Origin: Acidobacteriota bacterium
GTDB taxonomy: Bacteria > Acidobacteriota > Terriglobia > Acidiferrales > UBA7541
DNA: 64,000 bases
Assembly (NCBI GenBank): GCA_013289855.1
Contig: JABCZD010000004.1
Span: 62,001 to 126,000, forward strand
Direction of reading: 5' to 3'
In this document: piece by piece, positions 26,022-34,982 of the stretch
Layout: each line of letters begins with the position of its first letter
Numbering within the stretch: position 1 is the stretch's first letter
Program-made: the position numbers and the translations under genes
The notes under the pieces: model-generated
Told to the model about the DNA's origin: nothing
The model's input: only the letters and a program-made list of their open reading frames with translations
The model's database searches: none

Positions 26022-26228
26022 ATGAAATGGATGGCAACTTTTTTGCTGGCTAGTGATTTGGCGTTGCTTGCGGGATTTTCGCCGGCGGTTCCGGCCGCGC
26101 GCGCGACTCCCATGGCCGCCGCAGCGAGTGCGCTCCCAAATAACAATCCGGCGTCCGCTCACGATCGCCGCAATCATCGGAACAGCAATTCGCTGCACCA
26201 CCACCATCATCATCACGCGCACCACTAG
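26022..26228 (+). CDS. Small exported His-rich protein
   Basis: A 68-residue product with a signal peptide (residues 5-26, PAARA cut) and a short mature part ending in a run of seven His, then AHH. GGGGAGA lies about 7 nt before the ATG. The His tail suggests binding of Ni, Zn, Cu or Co in the periplasm. It is followed by a bidirectional terminator. No metal transport gene is adjacent. Confidence 0.6.
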   Translation: MKWMATFLLASDLALLAGFSPAVPAARATPMAAAASALPNNNPASAHDRRNHRNSNSLHHHHHHHAHH

Positions 26229-26304
26229 AGCGAGCGCGAAACCGTCCTTACTGTAACTTTTAGTGCGAAGATCGTATTAACTTTCTCTACCAAAAACAAA
26301 AAAG

Positions 26305-26330
26305 CGGGGAGCCTTGTGGCTCCCCGTTTT
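26305..26330. terminator. Bidirectional rho-independent terminator
   Basis: A perfect 9-bp stem, CGGGGAGCC (26305-26313) and GGCTCCCCG (26318-26326), with a TTGT loop. TTTT follows on the forward strand and AAAAACAAAAAA precedes it, giving a U tract on the reverse strand. It separates the convergent His-rich gene and the methyltransferase gene. Confidence 0.88.
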
Positions 26331-26400
26331 CGCTTTCTGAAACGAGTTTTTTTCTGCGACGCGCGATGTTCCGGTTTTCTGCGTGCGTTCCTTGCGCCAG

Positions 26401-27177
26401 CTATTTAATGAACAAAGTTTCTCGCAACTGATCGCGCCCGACGAAGGATTTGCTGGTGCGGTAGCGCGCGAAGAGATCCTGAATCTCACGGTTTTGATAG
26501 ACTTTCTGCGCGGGGCAGATCACCGCCGCAGAAATCACCTGCAGCGTACTCGAATCGGCGACGCGATAGCGCTGAAAACCTTCCGGCTTTTTACTGTGAA
26601 ACATGGCGAGAACCACGCCCCCAGGACGCAATAATTCGGTGATCCATGCCACGGTCTGCTTGGCGACGGCAGGTTCGAGGTAGTCCAGCAAATCCCAGAG
26701 CAGCACGGCGTCAAACGAAGATTTCGGATATTGCAGATTGGCGGTAAGAAAACGCACCGCGCGACCGCCTGGGGTCATGTCCAGATCGTGATTGCTATTC
26801 GCGCCAGGCACATTGCCACCTGCACCGGCGTCGCGCAGGCGAGCTTCTTCTTCGTTGAGAAACTCTTTCCAACCGCGAAGAATATCCTCGGAGGAAACAC
26901 GGAACCCGCGCTCGATGAAAAAACTCAGGGTAGTTTGCCAGGCGGGTCCGAGGTCAAGCATGGTGCCGCGTCCCAAGCCATCGAGATTCCACAGGAATTC
27001 CTTCAGGCCATTGGAGACGCGATTGATTTCCTGCATTTGTGGCGCGCGAGTAGCGCCCGCGGCAGGGGCCACACCGTTGCCGTTGGGAGACTTGCCATTG
27101 TTGGCGGCCAGTGGTTTGGCCGATTCGCGGGCGACGCTCCCGCCCATGGCGATGCCGAGTTTATTGAGAAATCCCAT
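26401..27177 (-). CDS. SAM-dependent methyltransferase-like protein
   Basis: A 258-residue protein. Residues 1-55 are a variable Ala/Asn-rich leader. A class I methyltransferase fold follows: MLDLGPAWQTTLSF is motif I in a modified form, SSFDAVLLWDLLDYL is motif IV and LLRPGGVVLAMFHSK motif V. The usual Gly-rich loop of motif I (GxGxG) is not present, so SAM binding needs proof. The start lies 3 nt after the bactofilin stop, so they are co-transcribed; a role with the bactofilin in cell shape or envelope is inference. Confidence 0.7.
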   Translation of the reverse strand: MGFLNKLGIAMGGSVARESAKPLAANNGKSPNGNGVAPAAGATRAPQMQEINRVSNGLKEFLWNLDGLGRGTMLDLGPAWQTTLSFFIERGFRVSSEDILRGWKEFLNEEEARLRDAGAGGNVPGANSNHDLDMTPGGRAVRFLTANLQYPKSSFDAVLLWDLLDYLEPAVAKQTVAWITELLRPGGVVLAMFHSKKPEGFQRYRVADSSTLQVISAAVICPAQKVYQNREIQDLFARYRTSKSFVGRDQLRETLFIK

Positions 27178-27180
27178 GAA

Positions 27181-27729
27181 TTAATCCGCCGCCGAGCTCG
27201 AACCAGCGGCCGCTTTGCCGGCAACCGCGGCAGCGGCGGCAGCGCGCACTTCGGCGAGCTTCGAGGGCACTTTGCCAGATTCGACTTTTCCACGCAACGT
27301 GGCGCCGTCTTCGATGGCCAGACGCTCGGTGCGAACTTCGCCGGAGACTTGACCGGTGCTCAAGAGATGAACTTTATCGCGACCGGTGATGTTGCCTTCG
27401 ACGCGTCCGCTGACGGTGACTTCGCGCGCATCCACGTCGGCTTTGACGACTCCGTTCGGGCCGATGGTCAGAGTTCCGTTGGAAAGATTCAGCTTTCCCT
27501 CGACATGCCCGTCAACATAGAGATCTTCGCTGCCCGTTACTTCGCCTTTGATTTTAATTCCCTGGCTGATGGACGCGCCGCCGCGCGCAGACGTTGCCGC
27601 AGGCGCGTTCGCTGCGAGAGGCGCGGGAGTCTTCGGAGCTGCTGCGATTGGAGTTACGCTAGCGGAAGCCACCGGAGCGGGCGATGGATCTGCCGCGCCT
27701 TGGGGCTTGGAATCTTCTTTACGCCACAT
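27181..27729 (-). CDS. Bactofilin
   Basis: A 182-residue bactofilin (PF04519). An Ala/Pro-rich disordered tail of about 55 residues precedes the beta-helix, in which ISQGIKIKGEVTGSEDLYVD, GHVEGKLNLSNGTLTIGPNG, VTVSGRVEGNI and LSTGQVSGEVRTERLAIED form successive rungs. Bactofilins polymerise without nucleotide and act in cell shape, stalk or envelope processes. ATG at 27729 is preferred to GTG at 27738 because GAGG lies 8 nt upstream. It precedes the methyltransferase-like gene by 3 nt. Confidence 0.92.
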   Translation of the reverse strand: MWRKEDSKPQGAADPSPAPVASASVTPIAAAPKTPAPLAANAPAATSARGGASISQGIKIKGEVTGSEDLYVDGHVEGKLNLSNGTLTIGPNGVVKADVDAREVTVSGRVEGNITGRDKVHLLSTGQVSGEVRTERLAIEDGATLRGKVESGKVPSKLAEVRAAAAAAVAGKAAAGSSSAAD

Positions 27730-27873
27730 TTGAGACACCTCAAGCGAGAGTTTGACAGCAAGTCGCGTCTCGCTGGGAAAGGGGGCTGCGACTCAGGGAA
27801 ATGAAGATAGTACAGCACTTAGCTGGTGTAAAGGGGAATGGGGAGGGGTAAATATAGGGTGTTTCGTGAAGGT

Positions 27874-28662
27874 CTATACTACCCGTAGTGGTTTTGGTAC
27901 GCGTAGGGCTACAACAGATTGCGATGCGGAGGCCGTCTCACCGCTGTGTCGCAATTCCCACATGGCCACGATTAGTCCCGCCACCTCAAGTGTTAACTCT
28001 TTGTAAGACTTACGCTTTTCCCACCATTGCTGTGGATCAAAGTCGCCATCGCGGGCACTGACCACAGCCAAGGCCACGCTCTGTGGAAAAACGTGGCGGA
28101 AAATGTAGCGCGCGCGGCGGGTGTGATAGTTGGAAGTAACAACCAGCACGCCGGTCCATTTTTTTTCCAGGACAAGATTTTTGAGCGCCTCGGCCTCCTC
28201 ACGAGTGTTGTCCGCGTCTTGCGGAAAGGAAATAATTTTTTCTTTAGCTACGCCGCGCTCGATCAAATCGTGTTGCATCAATTCGGCGATGCCCGCGTAG
28301 GGCCGCAATCTTCTTCCGCTGGCGACGACGACGGGAGCTTTGCCTTCCCGCATCAGTTCCGCAGCGCGTGTGACACGGTCGGCGTAAAAATTATCGTCGC
28401 TGAGCACGATGATGGCATCGGCGTGATCAAGGGATTCGTCGACGATCCAGGATTCCCCAGCAAAGCGCAGCAGCGGACGCCGCGCGAGGTACAACGCGCC
28501 GCAGAGCAGGACCAAGAATAACAGGGCGATCAGCGAGCTAAGAATTCCGCCACGCTGTTTATCGCGAAAGGTTCGTGAAGAGGATCCCGTCCGCGAAGGC
28601 AATGGCGACATTGCTGTTGCTCTGGACTTTTCCGCGTTAACGCGAGGATTTTGCGCGGTCAT
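27874..28662 (-). CDS. YdcF/SanA-family (DUF218) membrane protein
   Basis: A 262-residue protein with one membrane span at about 38-60 and a DUF218 domain at about 75-235. Family features are ADAIIVLSDDN near residue 85, VVVASGRR and the later VVTSNYHTRRARYIFR. Relatives (SanA, ElyC, YdcF) act in envelope or exopolysaccharide processes; the reaction is unknown. Its ATG overlaps the galT stop (ATGA). Confidence 0.88.
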   Translation of the reverse strand: MTAQNPRVNAEKSRATAMSPLPSRTGSSSRTFRDKQRGGILSSLIALLFLVLLCGALYLARRPLLRFAGESWIVDESLDHADAIIVLSDDNFYADRVTRAAELMREGKAPVVVASGRRLRPYAGIAELMQHDLIERGVAKEKIISFPQDADNTREEAEALKNLVLEKKWTGVLVVTSNYHTRRARYIFRHVFPQSVALAVVSARDGDFDPQQWWEKRKSYKELTLEVAGLIVAMWELRHSGETASASQSVVALRVPKPLRVV

Positions 28663-29636
28663 GAATTAGGATCGATGGCGCGCAGCTGCTCCGCAGCCTG
28701 CTCTGGCAGCGCGGCATTGAAATAAACTTCCTTGATGCTGTACGACTTGCTGCGCGCTTCGACGATGGGAAGAATTTCGATGTGCCAGTGATAATCGTCG
28801 GCCAGCGTTTTCCAGTAGCCGGCGAGTTCGCCTTTTTTGCTGCGAGTATTAGGCGAGGTATGGACGACCAAATGGAATGCCGGTGCCACTTTTTCAAGAC
28901 GGCGCAAGACGCGGCCGAGTAACGCCGCCAGATGCTTACGGTTAGAGCCGGCGCGCGGCTGCTCGAAGAGATGATTGTGGCGGCGACGCATGACCCAGAT
29001 TTCGTACGGGACGCGCGAAGCGTAAGGACACAGCGCGTAATAATCGCCCTGAACATCAACGATCCGTTTGCCGGATTTTTCTTCCTGGCGCACCATGTCG
29101 CAAAAAATACAGCGTTCCTTTTCCTTGTACCAATCGTAGGCAGCGGAAAGTTCATACTTCAAGCGGCGAGGAACGAAGATGGTGGCAGTGATCTGCGAGT
29201 GCGCGTGGGAAAATTCTTCGCCGGCCAGGGCGCCTTGATTCTTAAAAATACTGACGTATTTAAAGCGCGAATCTTTCTTCAAGTCGGCGATGCGCGCGCC
29301 CCAGACGGAAAGTACGCGGTCCAATTCTTCATCGGAAAATTGGGACATGCGCTTATCGTGCTGGCGGCATTCGATGACCACTTCGTGGGCGCCCGTGGCG
29401 CCCATCTTGTCGTACATGCCTTCGGCAAGGCGGGAGGGCTCGCCCTCAATGCGATAGAGCGGGTCGGGATGGGCGATCACGCGGACCTGCCAGGTGCCCT
29501 CCGCGGGATAGGACAAGATGGCGGGTTGTTTATCGACGATTTCGGGATCTAAAGGGCAATCGTGCGCTTCTCCGAGAGAGTCGCGCTTGCCGAGCACTAC
29601 CCAGCTTTGTGTAACAGGGTCTTTGCGAAGTTCCAT
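28659..29636 (-). CDS. galT: Galactose-1-phosphate uridylyltransferase
   Basis: A 325-residue HIT-superfamily enzyme of the Leloir pathway, converting galactose-1-P and UDP-glucose to glucose-1-P and UDP-galactose. The active-site motif is SHAHSQ at about residue 170; WQVRVIAHPDPLY, HEVVIECRQHDKRM and CIFCDMVRQE are further family blocks. The Cys pair CIFC may bind zinc. The second candidate start (29636, MELRKDPVTQ) fits the family N-terminus; an in-frame start at 29660 adds eight residues. It overlaps ydcF by 4 nt. No other Leloir gene is in the window, so it may act on another sugar-1-phosphate. Confidence 0.88.
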   Translation of the reverse strand: MELRKDPVTQSWVVLGKRDSLGEAHDCPLDPEIVDKQPAILSYPAEGTWQVRVIAHPDPLYRIEGEPSRLAEGMYDKMGATGAHEVVIECRQHDKRMSQFSDEELDRVLSVWGARIADLKKDSRFKYVSIFKNQGALAGEEFSHAHSQITATIFVPRRLKYELSAAYDWYKEKERCIFCDMVRQEEKSGKRIVDVQGDYYALCPYASRVPYEIWVMRRRHNHLFEQPRAGSNRKHLAALLGRVLRRLEKVAPAFHLVVHTSPNTRSKKGELAGYWKTLADDYHWHIEILPIVEARSKSYSIKEVYFNAALPEQAAEQLRAIDPNS

Positions 29637-29879
29637 GCTGCCGATATTATTGCATGACAATCAAATCTAGAGATTGACGGAATCGCGATGGTGAGTATGT
29701 GATGGTGGGCTCGCGGCACGCGGCGCTAACTAGTTGGTGGGGGCGGCGTCCAAGCGTCAAGGGTCTGTCTGAACGAGTCTGTCTGAATCCTTGAGTGGCT
29801 ATTTTCCAGGAACGCTAGGCTGAAGAAGATTTCCCGGATGAAATTTAAAAATGAAGCGTCTCGGAATTGAGCCAGTGCC

Positions 29880-30662
29880 ATGCTCGCGCTAGCAAACATC
29901 GGTCGAGTATTGTTTGCCATCTCGATAATCTTTTTCGGCGCGCAATATTTTATCTTCGGGCACTACGCCGGTGGGTTGCCGCCGGTACCGCCGTGGGCAC
30001 CGGGCGGCGCTATCGGCGCATACGTGTCGGGCATGATTCTGGTGTTCTGCAGTCTTGGCCTGGCCGCGAAATGGCAGGTGCCGTCGTGTGGCACGTTTCT
30101 AGGATTCTTCTGCTTGCTGTGCGTGCTACTGCTGCATACACAAAGGCTTTCCGACATCATTCACAATGGCAACGATCGAACGCGATGCTTCGAGGCGCTG
30201 GCGTTGTGCGGGGCCGCGTTTATGCTTGCGGGAGATTTTCCCGCGGCTGAAGCTAACGATGCATTTCATGCCTTCATTGCGGAAAAACTCGTTCCCTTCG
30301 GGCGATGGCTGTTTGGCATCTCACTCGTGGTTTTTGGAGTGCAACATTTTATGTATGGGCCATTCGTCGCGTCGCTGATTCCTGTCTTGATTCCCTAGCA
30401 TCTCTTTTTCGCGTATTTCACGGGCGCAGGATTTATCGCCGCCGGTATTGCCATCGCGGCAAAAGTGCTGGCCCGACTCGGCGCGATGCTGCTGGGAGTC
30501 ATGTTTCTTTTCTGGGCGCTGTTTCTTCATGCGCCGCGCATTGCGATGAAACTACACAGCGGAGACGAGTGGACCAGCGGAGTCATTGCGCTAGCCATGT
30601 GCGGCGCGGCTTTCTACATTGCGGCAACTATGGACGGTGCAAAAACTCGAACGGCGACGTAG
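29880..30662 (+). pseudogene. Multi-span membrane protein gene interrupted by an in-frame amber codon
   Basis: A 172-codon frame ends at TAG 30396-30398, but the same frame continues without a break for 87 further codons to TAG 30660-30662, and that part is clearly protein-like: HLFFAYFTGAGFIAAGIAIA, then a second span and HAPRIAMKLHSGDEWTSG. The whole resembles a DoxX-like family protein with about seven spans whose two halves repeat each other (FGAQYFIFGHYAG and FGVQHFMYGPFVA). The loss is a single codon, likely a Trp or Gly codon, so the decay is recent, or the base is wrong, or the codon is read through. Confidence 0.75.
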
Positions 30663-30753
30663 CTATCTCACGGCCATATCAGCAGGAACGAGGTTTCGAT
30701 TCCACCCGGCTTGTTTCCACAGCTTTTTAGTCTCCACCGAGAGGGGTAACGCG

Positions 30754-31224
30754 ATGAGGCTGCTTGCGATTGTGATTTCGATTGCGATGATGATTGAATT
30801 TTCAGTTTGTGTGCCAACGGCGTCAGCGTCGGAGGCCGCGGATTCGCTGCTAAAAGCTGACCGCGAACTGGCGGCGCAAAGCCATGCGATCGGATTCGTA
30901 GCCGCATATTCGAAGGCCATGGCGCCGGATGCGCGCAAGTTGGACGGTGGCGTCCCTGCAGCCATCGGCCACGACGCGATCATGGCGCTGATGGCGCGCT
31001 ATCCCGCGGACCTGGCCATCGATTGGACACCGGAAGAAGCAGTGGTGGCGGACAGCGGCGAAATGGGGTTCACATGGGGACATTTCACGGCGACGTTTCA
31101 CGACAAGAACGGCAAGCTGATTACGGAGCACGGAAAATATCTCGACGTTTGGCGACGGCAGAGCGACGGCACATGGCGCTGGATTGCCGACATCGGAAGC
31201 GGCGGCGATCCCGCGCCGGCCTGA
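30754..31224 (+). CDS. Exported SnoaL/DUF4440-like protein
   Basis: A 156-residue protein with a signal peptide (residues 3-24, SASEA cut) and an NTF2-like fold suggested by LKADRELAAQSHAIGFVAAY at the start and GKYLDVWRRQSDGTWRWIAD at the end, the hallmark of DUF4440 proteins. Such proteins bind small hydrophobic ligands; the function here is unknown. GAGAGGGG lies upstream of the ATG at 30754; the frame is open upstream but overlaps the broken DoxX-like gene. Confidence 0.8.
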   Translation: MRLLAIVISIAMMIEFSVCVPTASASEAADSLLKADRELAAQSHAIGFVAAYSKAMAPDARKLDGGVPAAIGHDAIMALMARYPADLAIDWTPEEAVVADSGEMGFTWGHFTATFHDKNGKLITEHGKYLDVWRRQSDGTWRWIADIGSGGDPAPA

Positions 31225-31258
31225 ACGTATTTCGCGCGAACATGGGAGGCTCTCGCAA

Positions 31259-31531
31259 ATGTTATTTATGGTGATTGAACGATTTAAGGGCGGCGATTCG
31301 CGGCCCGTTGGCGAGCGCTTTCAGGCCAAGGGGCGGATGATGCCGGATGGCGTGGTTTATCACGCCAGTTGGGTGGATCCGGCGGACATGCGGTGTTTTC
31401 AGGTGATGGAGGCGGCGAGTGCGGAGTCGCTGGAGGGGTGGATTTCGTGTTGGCGGGATTTGATTGATTTTGAGTTGGTGGAGGTTTTGAGTTCTGCGGA
31501 GTTTTGGGCGGGGAGTCGCATAGACCGGTGA
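31259..31531 (+). CDS. DUF3303 protein
   Basis: A 90-residue protein starting MLFMVIERFKGGD and containing YHASWVDPADMRCFQVMEA, the pattern of DUF3303 (a small ferredoxin-fold domain). GGGAGG lies about 9 nt before the ATG at 31259. The function is unknown. The gene follows the DUF4440-like gene by 34 nt. Its last codons are rich in G, unlike the neighbours. Confidence 0.85.
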   Translation: MLFMVIERFKGGDSRPVGERFQAKGRMMPDGVVYHASWVDPADMRCFQVMEAASAESLEGWISCWRDLIDFELVEVLSSAEFWAGSRIDR

Positions 31532-31600
31532 CGCCCTGTTGGGCGTCGCTATAAAGGCTCGGTGCTTACTGCGTGAAAGCGGCGTCAAGCCCTTCACGCA
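31530..31600. repeat. Two hairpins after the DUF3303 gene
   Basis: GACGCCC-TGTT-GGGCGTC (31530-31547) and TGCGTGAA (31570-31577) with TTCACGCA (31593-31600). Neither has a U tract, so they are palindromic repeat-type elements or mRNA-end structures and not classical terminators. Confidence 0.5.
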
Positions 31601-31708
31601 TAGCGCTCGGGGCAAACCGCCGCAGTCCAAAATGACATTGCGCGCATGCCTGGTGAACAGACTGCGGAGAGTTTCCGAACAAAGATTCGATGCTACTCTG
31701 TAGTTCGC

Positions 31709-32158
31709 GTGGAAATCGACACACAATTTATGCACGAAGCACTCGAAGAGGCGCGCGCAGCCGCGGCCGCGGGCGAAGTGCCAATTGGCGCAGTGTTGGT
31801 GCACGCCGGAGAGATTATTGCCCGCGGCGCTAACCGGACCATTCGCGATTGCGATCCCACGGCGCATGCGGAGATTGTGGCGTTGCGCGCCGCGGCAAAA
31901 CATTTTGGTAATTACCGCCTGGCGGACACCACCCTATACGTGACGCTGGAGCCGTGCATCATGTGTGCCGGTGCGATGATTCAGGCACGCATCGCCCGGC
32001 TGGTATACGGTGCGGATGACGCCAAGGGCGGGGCGGCGCGGACGTGTTTTGCGGCGCTGGCGCATGGCGCGCTAAATCATCAGGTGCCGTTTAGTGCCGG
32101 AATTCTCGCTGAAGAATCCGTAGGATTGTTACAGACGTTTTTCACGGCCAGGCGGTAG
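31709..32158 (+). CDS. tadA: tRNA-specific adenosine deaminase
   Basis: A 149-residue deaminase that converts A34 to inosine in the anticodon of tRNA-Arg(ACG). Zinc ligands and catalytic Glu are in TAHAEIVALR and PCIMCAGAM. The GTG at 31709 gives VEIDTQFMHEALEEA, matching the usual N-terminal helix; ATG 31730 would cut into it. NRTIRDCDPTAHAE is typical of TadA. Confidence 0.93.
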   Translation: MEIDTQFMHEALEEARAAAAAGEVPIGAVLVHAGEIIARGANRTIRDCDPTAHAEIVALRAAAKHFGNYRLADTTLYVTLEPCIMCAGAMIQARIARLVYGADDAKGGAARTCFAALAHGALNHQVPFSAGILAEESVGLLQTFFTARR

Positions 32159-32309
32159 GGATTAACCTGGGCTTGCTTCGTTGAAGTCCTAATAAGACGG
32201 GTACACGGTGTGCCGCGGCCCCCTACAAAAAATTCGCCGACACACTGACGATGCGCGGTAATTGCCGATGAACACGGCGCTCTGTTACGATTAATCAGGA
32301 AACGACCGC

Positions 32310-32399
<90 letters not shown>

Positions 32400-32751
32400 T
32401 TCCGTCTGTGCAATTCTGGCCCATCGAACGAGTTATTGCGCGGCCTTCCCCAAAATACATTGCATTGAACCGATCCGACTTCGCAGGAAGGCCATTCGTT
32501 CATCCGCCCAGTTTGAGGAAGAGAATACCTTTGGAGAGGCCGAACCGTCGAAGATAGAAGGCCCATTGATTGCCAATGTCGTGCGATTGCGCGAGGCAGA
32601 TTTACGTAGACGTTACCTTTATTCCGCTCTTATACTGTCATTGGTTCTCGGCCTGTTGCTGGTCTGCGGCCCGCGTGCCCTTCATGCGACCCCAAATTCC
32701 CTTCGATCGAAGGATCGAATGCCAAGCCCATAAGCGGTGGCGATATAGACC
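32400..32751. other. Intergenic region after tRNA-Ser
   Basis: A 352-nt stretch with no convincing gene. The reverse frame here overlaps the tRNA and is not a gene. It presumably holds the promoter of the acyl-carrier gene, but no clear -35/-10 pair is seen. Confidence 0.5.
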
Positions 32752-33060
32752 ATGTGTGAGTCACCCCAAGAGCCTGATGTGTCGATGCAGCCCGGGCATG
32801 TGATCGATGCGACGCGAGAGTCTTCCCCTTCTGCGAGCCCGCCACTCATGCCGCGCGCTCAAGTCGAAAGTGAACTCCAGAATCTTTGGATGGAGATTTT
32901 GGGTACGGCTCCCATGGGGGTCCGACAGGACTTCTTCGAGCTAGGTGGCGACTCCGTCCAAGCCGCACAGCTTCGCGTGCGGATGGAAGTGCTATTGGGC
33001 GTGCCATTAAACCCGACCATAGTGTTTGGATACAACCCACGATATGGATGCCCTGCGTAA
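32752..33060 (+). CDS. Acyl/peptidyl-carrier-like protein, possibly frameshifted at the 3' end
   Basis: A 102-residue protein with a phosphopantetheine-attachment domain. Residues 1-35 are a variable leader; the domain runs from [14 protein letters not shown] to [14 protein letters not shown], where the Ser in GGDS is the carrier site. The last helix of the domain is missing: after PLNPTIVF the frame gives [10 protein letters not shown] and stops, whereas the +1 frame continues with [12 protein letters not shown], which fits the expected helix and leads straight into the flavoprotein. A single extra G near 33028 would explain this. Alternatively the two genes overlap by 17 nt. Confidence 0.7.
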   Translation: MCESPQEPDVSMQPGHVIDATRESSPSASPPLMPRAQVESELQNLWMEILGTAPMGVRQDFFELGGDSVQAAQLRVRMEVLLGVPLNPTIVFGYNPRYGCPA

Positions 33061-34666
33061 CGGTCATGACCTAGGGGGACGGCCCGCCGGTGCAACGCCG
33101 CGAACCAAAATCGCGATCATCATAGGCGCCGGGCCTGCGGGCTTGACCGCCGCCTATGAACTGCTCACCCGTACCAACATTAAGCCAGTCATCCTTGAGA
33201 GAAGCGATGCCATGGGGGGCCTCGCTCGCACGGTGCGCTACAAGGGGAATCGCATCGATATCGGCGGCCACCGTTTTTTTTCTAAAAGCGATCGCGTGAT
33301 GCAGTGGTGGATGAATCAGATGCCGTTCGAACAGAACGGTAGCGGACCGCAGAAGATCAGCTATCACGGAATGAGTCGAGCAATCAACGGCAACCATGTA
33401 GATGGCGCGGTGGATACCTGCGAGAGCGACCAAGTGATGCTGGTGCGCAAGCGCAAATCGCGCATCTATTTTTTACGCCAATTTTTCGACTATCCCATTA
33501 GCTTGACCGGGGACACGCTGGGCAAACTTGGCTTTATTCGCACCCTGCGCATCGCCTGCAGTTACATGAAGAGTGCGATCTTTCCCATAAAAAGCGCGCA
33601 AAACCTCGAGCAGTTCTTCGTCAACCGTTTTGGACGCGAGCTATACGAAACATTTTTCAAGTCTTACACGGAGAAGATTTGGGGCGTTCCCTGCGACGAA
33701 ATCAGCGCTGAATGGGGCCAGCAACGCATCAAAGGGCTGTCCATCGCGAAGAGTGTCAAACACTTTTTGACGCGACGACTTCGCAAATCTTCCGGCGTCG
33801 AGCAGCGGGACGTGGATACCTCGCTGATCGAACAATTCCTGTACCCCACACTTGGTCCGGGTCAGATGTGGGAAGGAGTGGCCGAACAGATCGTAAAGAT
33901 GGGCGGAGAAATAATCACCAATTGCGAGGTAGCCGGAGTGCAGTGCTGCGCCAACACCGTTGTTTCGCTTAAAGCCATCAAGGACGGCAGGACGCAGGAA
34001 TTTGCGGGCGACTATTTTTTTTCTACCATGGCGATCAAGGAACTGATCCGCGCGATGGATGCCCCTATTCCGAATAATGTGAGAGAGGTGAGCGAAGGTT
34101 TGTTGTATCGCGATTTCATCACCGTGGGATTGCTCGTGAAGAAACTCAAGGTACAGAACCGGAACAAAAAGCTTATCGAAGACAACTGGATTTACATCCA
34201 GGAGCCCGATGTGCTCGCGGGACGCTTGCAGATTTTCAACAATTGGAGTCCCAGCATGGTCGCCAATCAAGATCACGTGTGGATGGGTGTGGAATATTTC
34301 TGCTACGAGACAGACGATCTATGGAAAAAGTCCGACACCGACATGGCCGCTCTAGCGGGCGAAGAGCTCGATAAAATCGGGATTCTCGACAAGGCCGATA
34401 TCCTTGATTCCATGGTGATTCGCGTTCCAAAAACCTACCCGGCTTACTTTGGCACCTTTAATCGCTTCGAAGAAATACGCAAATTCGTCGACGGGTTTGA
34501 AAATCTATTCCTGATCGGCCGTAATGGGATGCATCGCTACAACAATCAGGATCACTCCATGCTGACAGCGATGATGGCGGTGGACAACATCTCCGCTGGG
34601 ATAACGGAAAAAGCCAACCTATGGGAAGTTAACACCGAGATGGAGTATCACGAAGCTGCTAAGTGA
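33044..34666 (+). CDS. FAD-dependent oxidoreductase / UDP-galactopyranose mutase-like
   Basis: A 540-residue flavoprotein. The FAD-binding motif is [17 protein letters not shown], followed by [13 protein letters not shown] and [12 protein letters not shown]; the C-terminal FAD segment is [15 protein letters not shown]. It belongs to the group annotated as UDP-galactopyranose mutase-like or protoporphyrinogen-oxidase-like amine oxidases, often in polysaccharide clusters; the substrate cannot be fixed. ATG 33044 overlaps the carrier gene end, and TTG 33026 is in frame upstream. If a frameshift is corrected, it would be fused to the carrier domain, which would suggest a substrate tethered as a thioester. 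Confidence 0.82.
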   Translation: MDALRNGHDLGGRPAGATPRTKIAIIIGAGPAGLTAAYELLTRTNIKPVILERSDAMGGLARTVRYKGNRIDIGGHRFFSKSDRVMQWWMNQMPFEQNGSGPQKISYHGMSRAINGNHVDGAVDTCESDQVMLVRKRKSRIYFLRQFFDYPISLTGDTLGKLGFIRTLRIACSYMKSAIFPIKSAQNLEQFFVNRFGRELYETFFKSYTEKIWGVPCDEISAEWGQQRIKGLSIAKSVKHFLTRRLRKSSGVEQRDVDTSLIEQFLYPTLGPGQMWEGVAEQIVKMGGEIITNCEVAGVQCCANTVVSLKAIKDGRTQEFAGDYFFSTMAIKELIRAMDAPIPNNVREVSEGLLYRDFITVGLLVKKLKVQNRNKKLIEDNWIYIQEPDVLAGRLQIFNNWSPSMVANQDHVWMGVEYFCYETDDLWKKSDTDMAALAGEELDKIGILDKADILDSMVIRVPKTYPAYFGTFNRFEEIRKFVDGFENLFLIGRNGMHRYNNQDHSMLTAMMAVDNISAGITEKANLWEVNTEMEYHEAAK

Positions 34667-34686
34667 GCATGGCCGCGCAGAACAGA

Positions 34687-34966
34687 TCAAGCGCCCGCCA
34701 CTGATCGCTCTTGCAGAGGTGCGGGGTCAACTTTCGACGATACTTTTCTGATGGCCTCGTCACTGATGGGCTTACCCAGAAAATGGTACATAATCTCGAA
34801 TTTTTTGCCCCACAAAAATCCTAGCGTGCTAAAAAATCGGCTGGGACTGTAAAAGCGCAAAATGTCGGTAGACAATTCTGTGATGCTGATCGCCTACCCC
34901 CCAGCCGTAGAAAACATCCTCTTTCTCAATGCCGCGCAAATTCAGTGACCCAGTCGATCATTCAAG
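34687..34966 (-). pseudogene. Remnant of an unidentified gene with frame breaks
   Basis: Directly after the PstS-like gene on the same strand are protein-like peptides in different frames: SLNLRGIEKEDVFYGWGVGD in one frame up to about 34890, then STDILRFYSPSRFFSTLGFL and KKFEIMYHFLGKPISDEAIR in another, ending at TGA near 34687. Each by itself is too short and lacks a start. I do not recognise the family. The alternative is a chance pair of open frames. The remaining part of 34667-34982 holds nothing else. Confidence 0.3.
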
Positions 34967-34982
34967 ATGGCCAGCACGCTAG

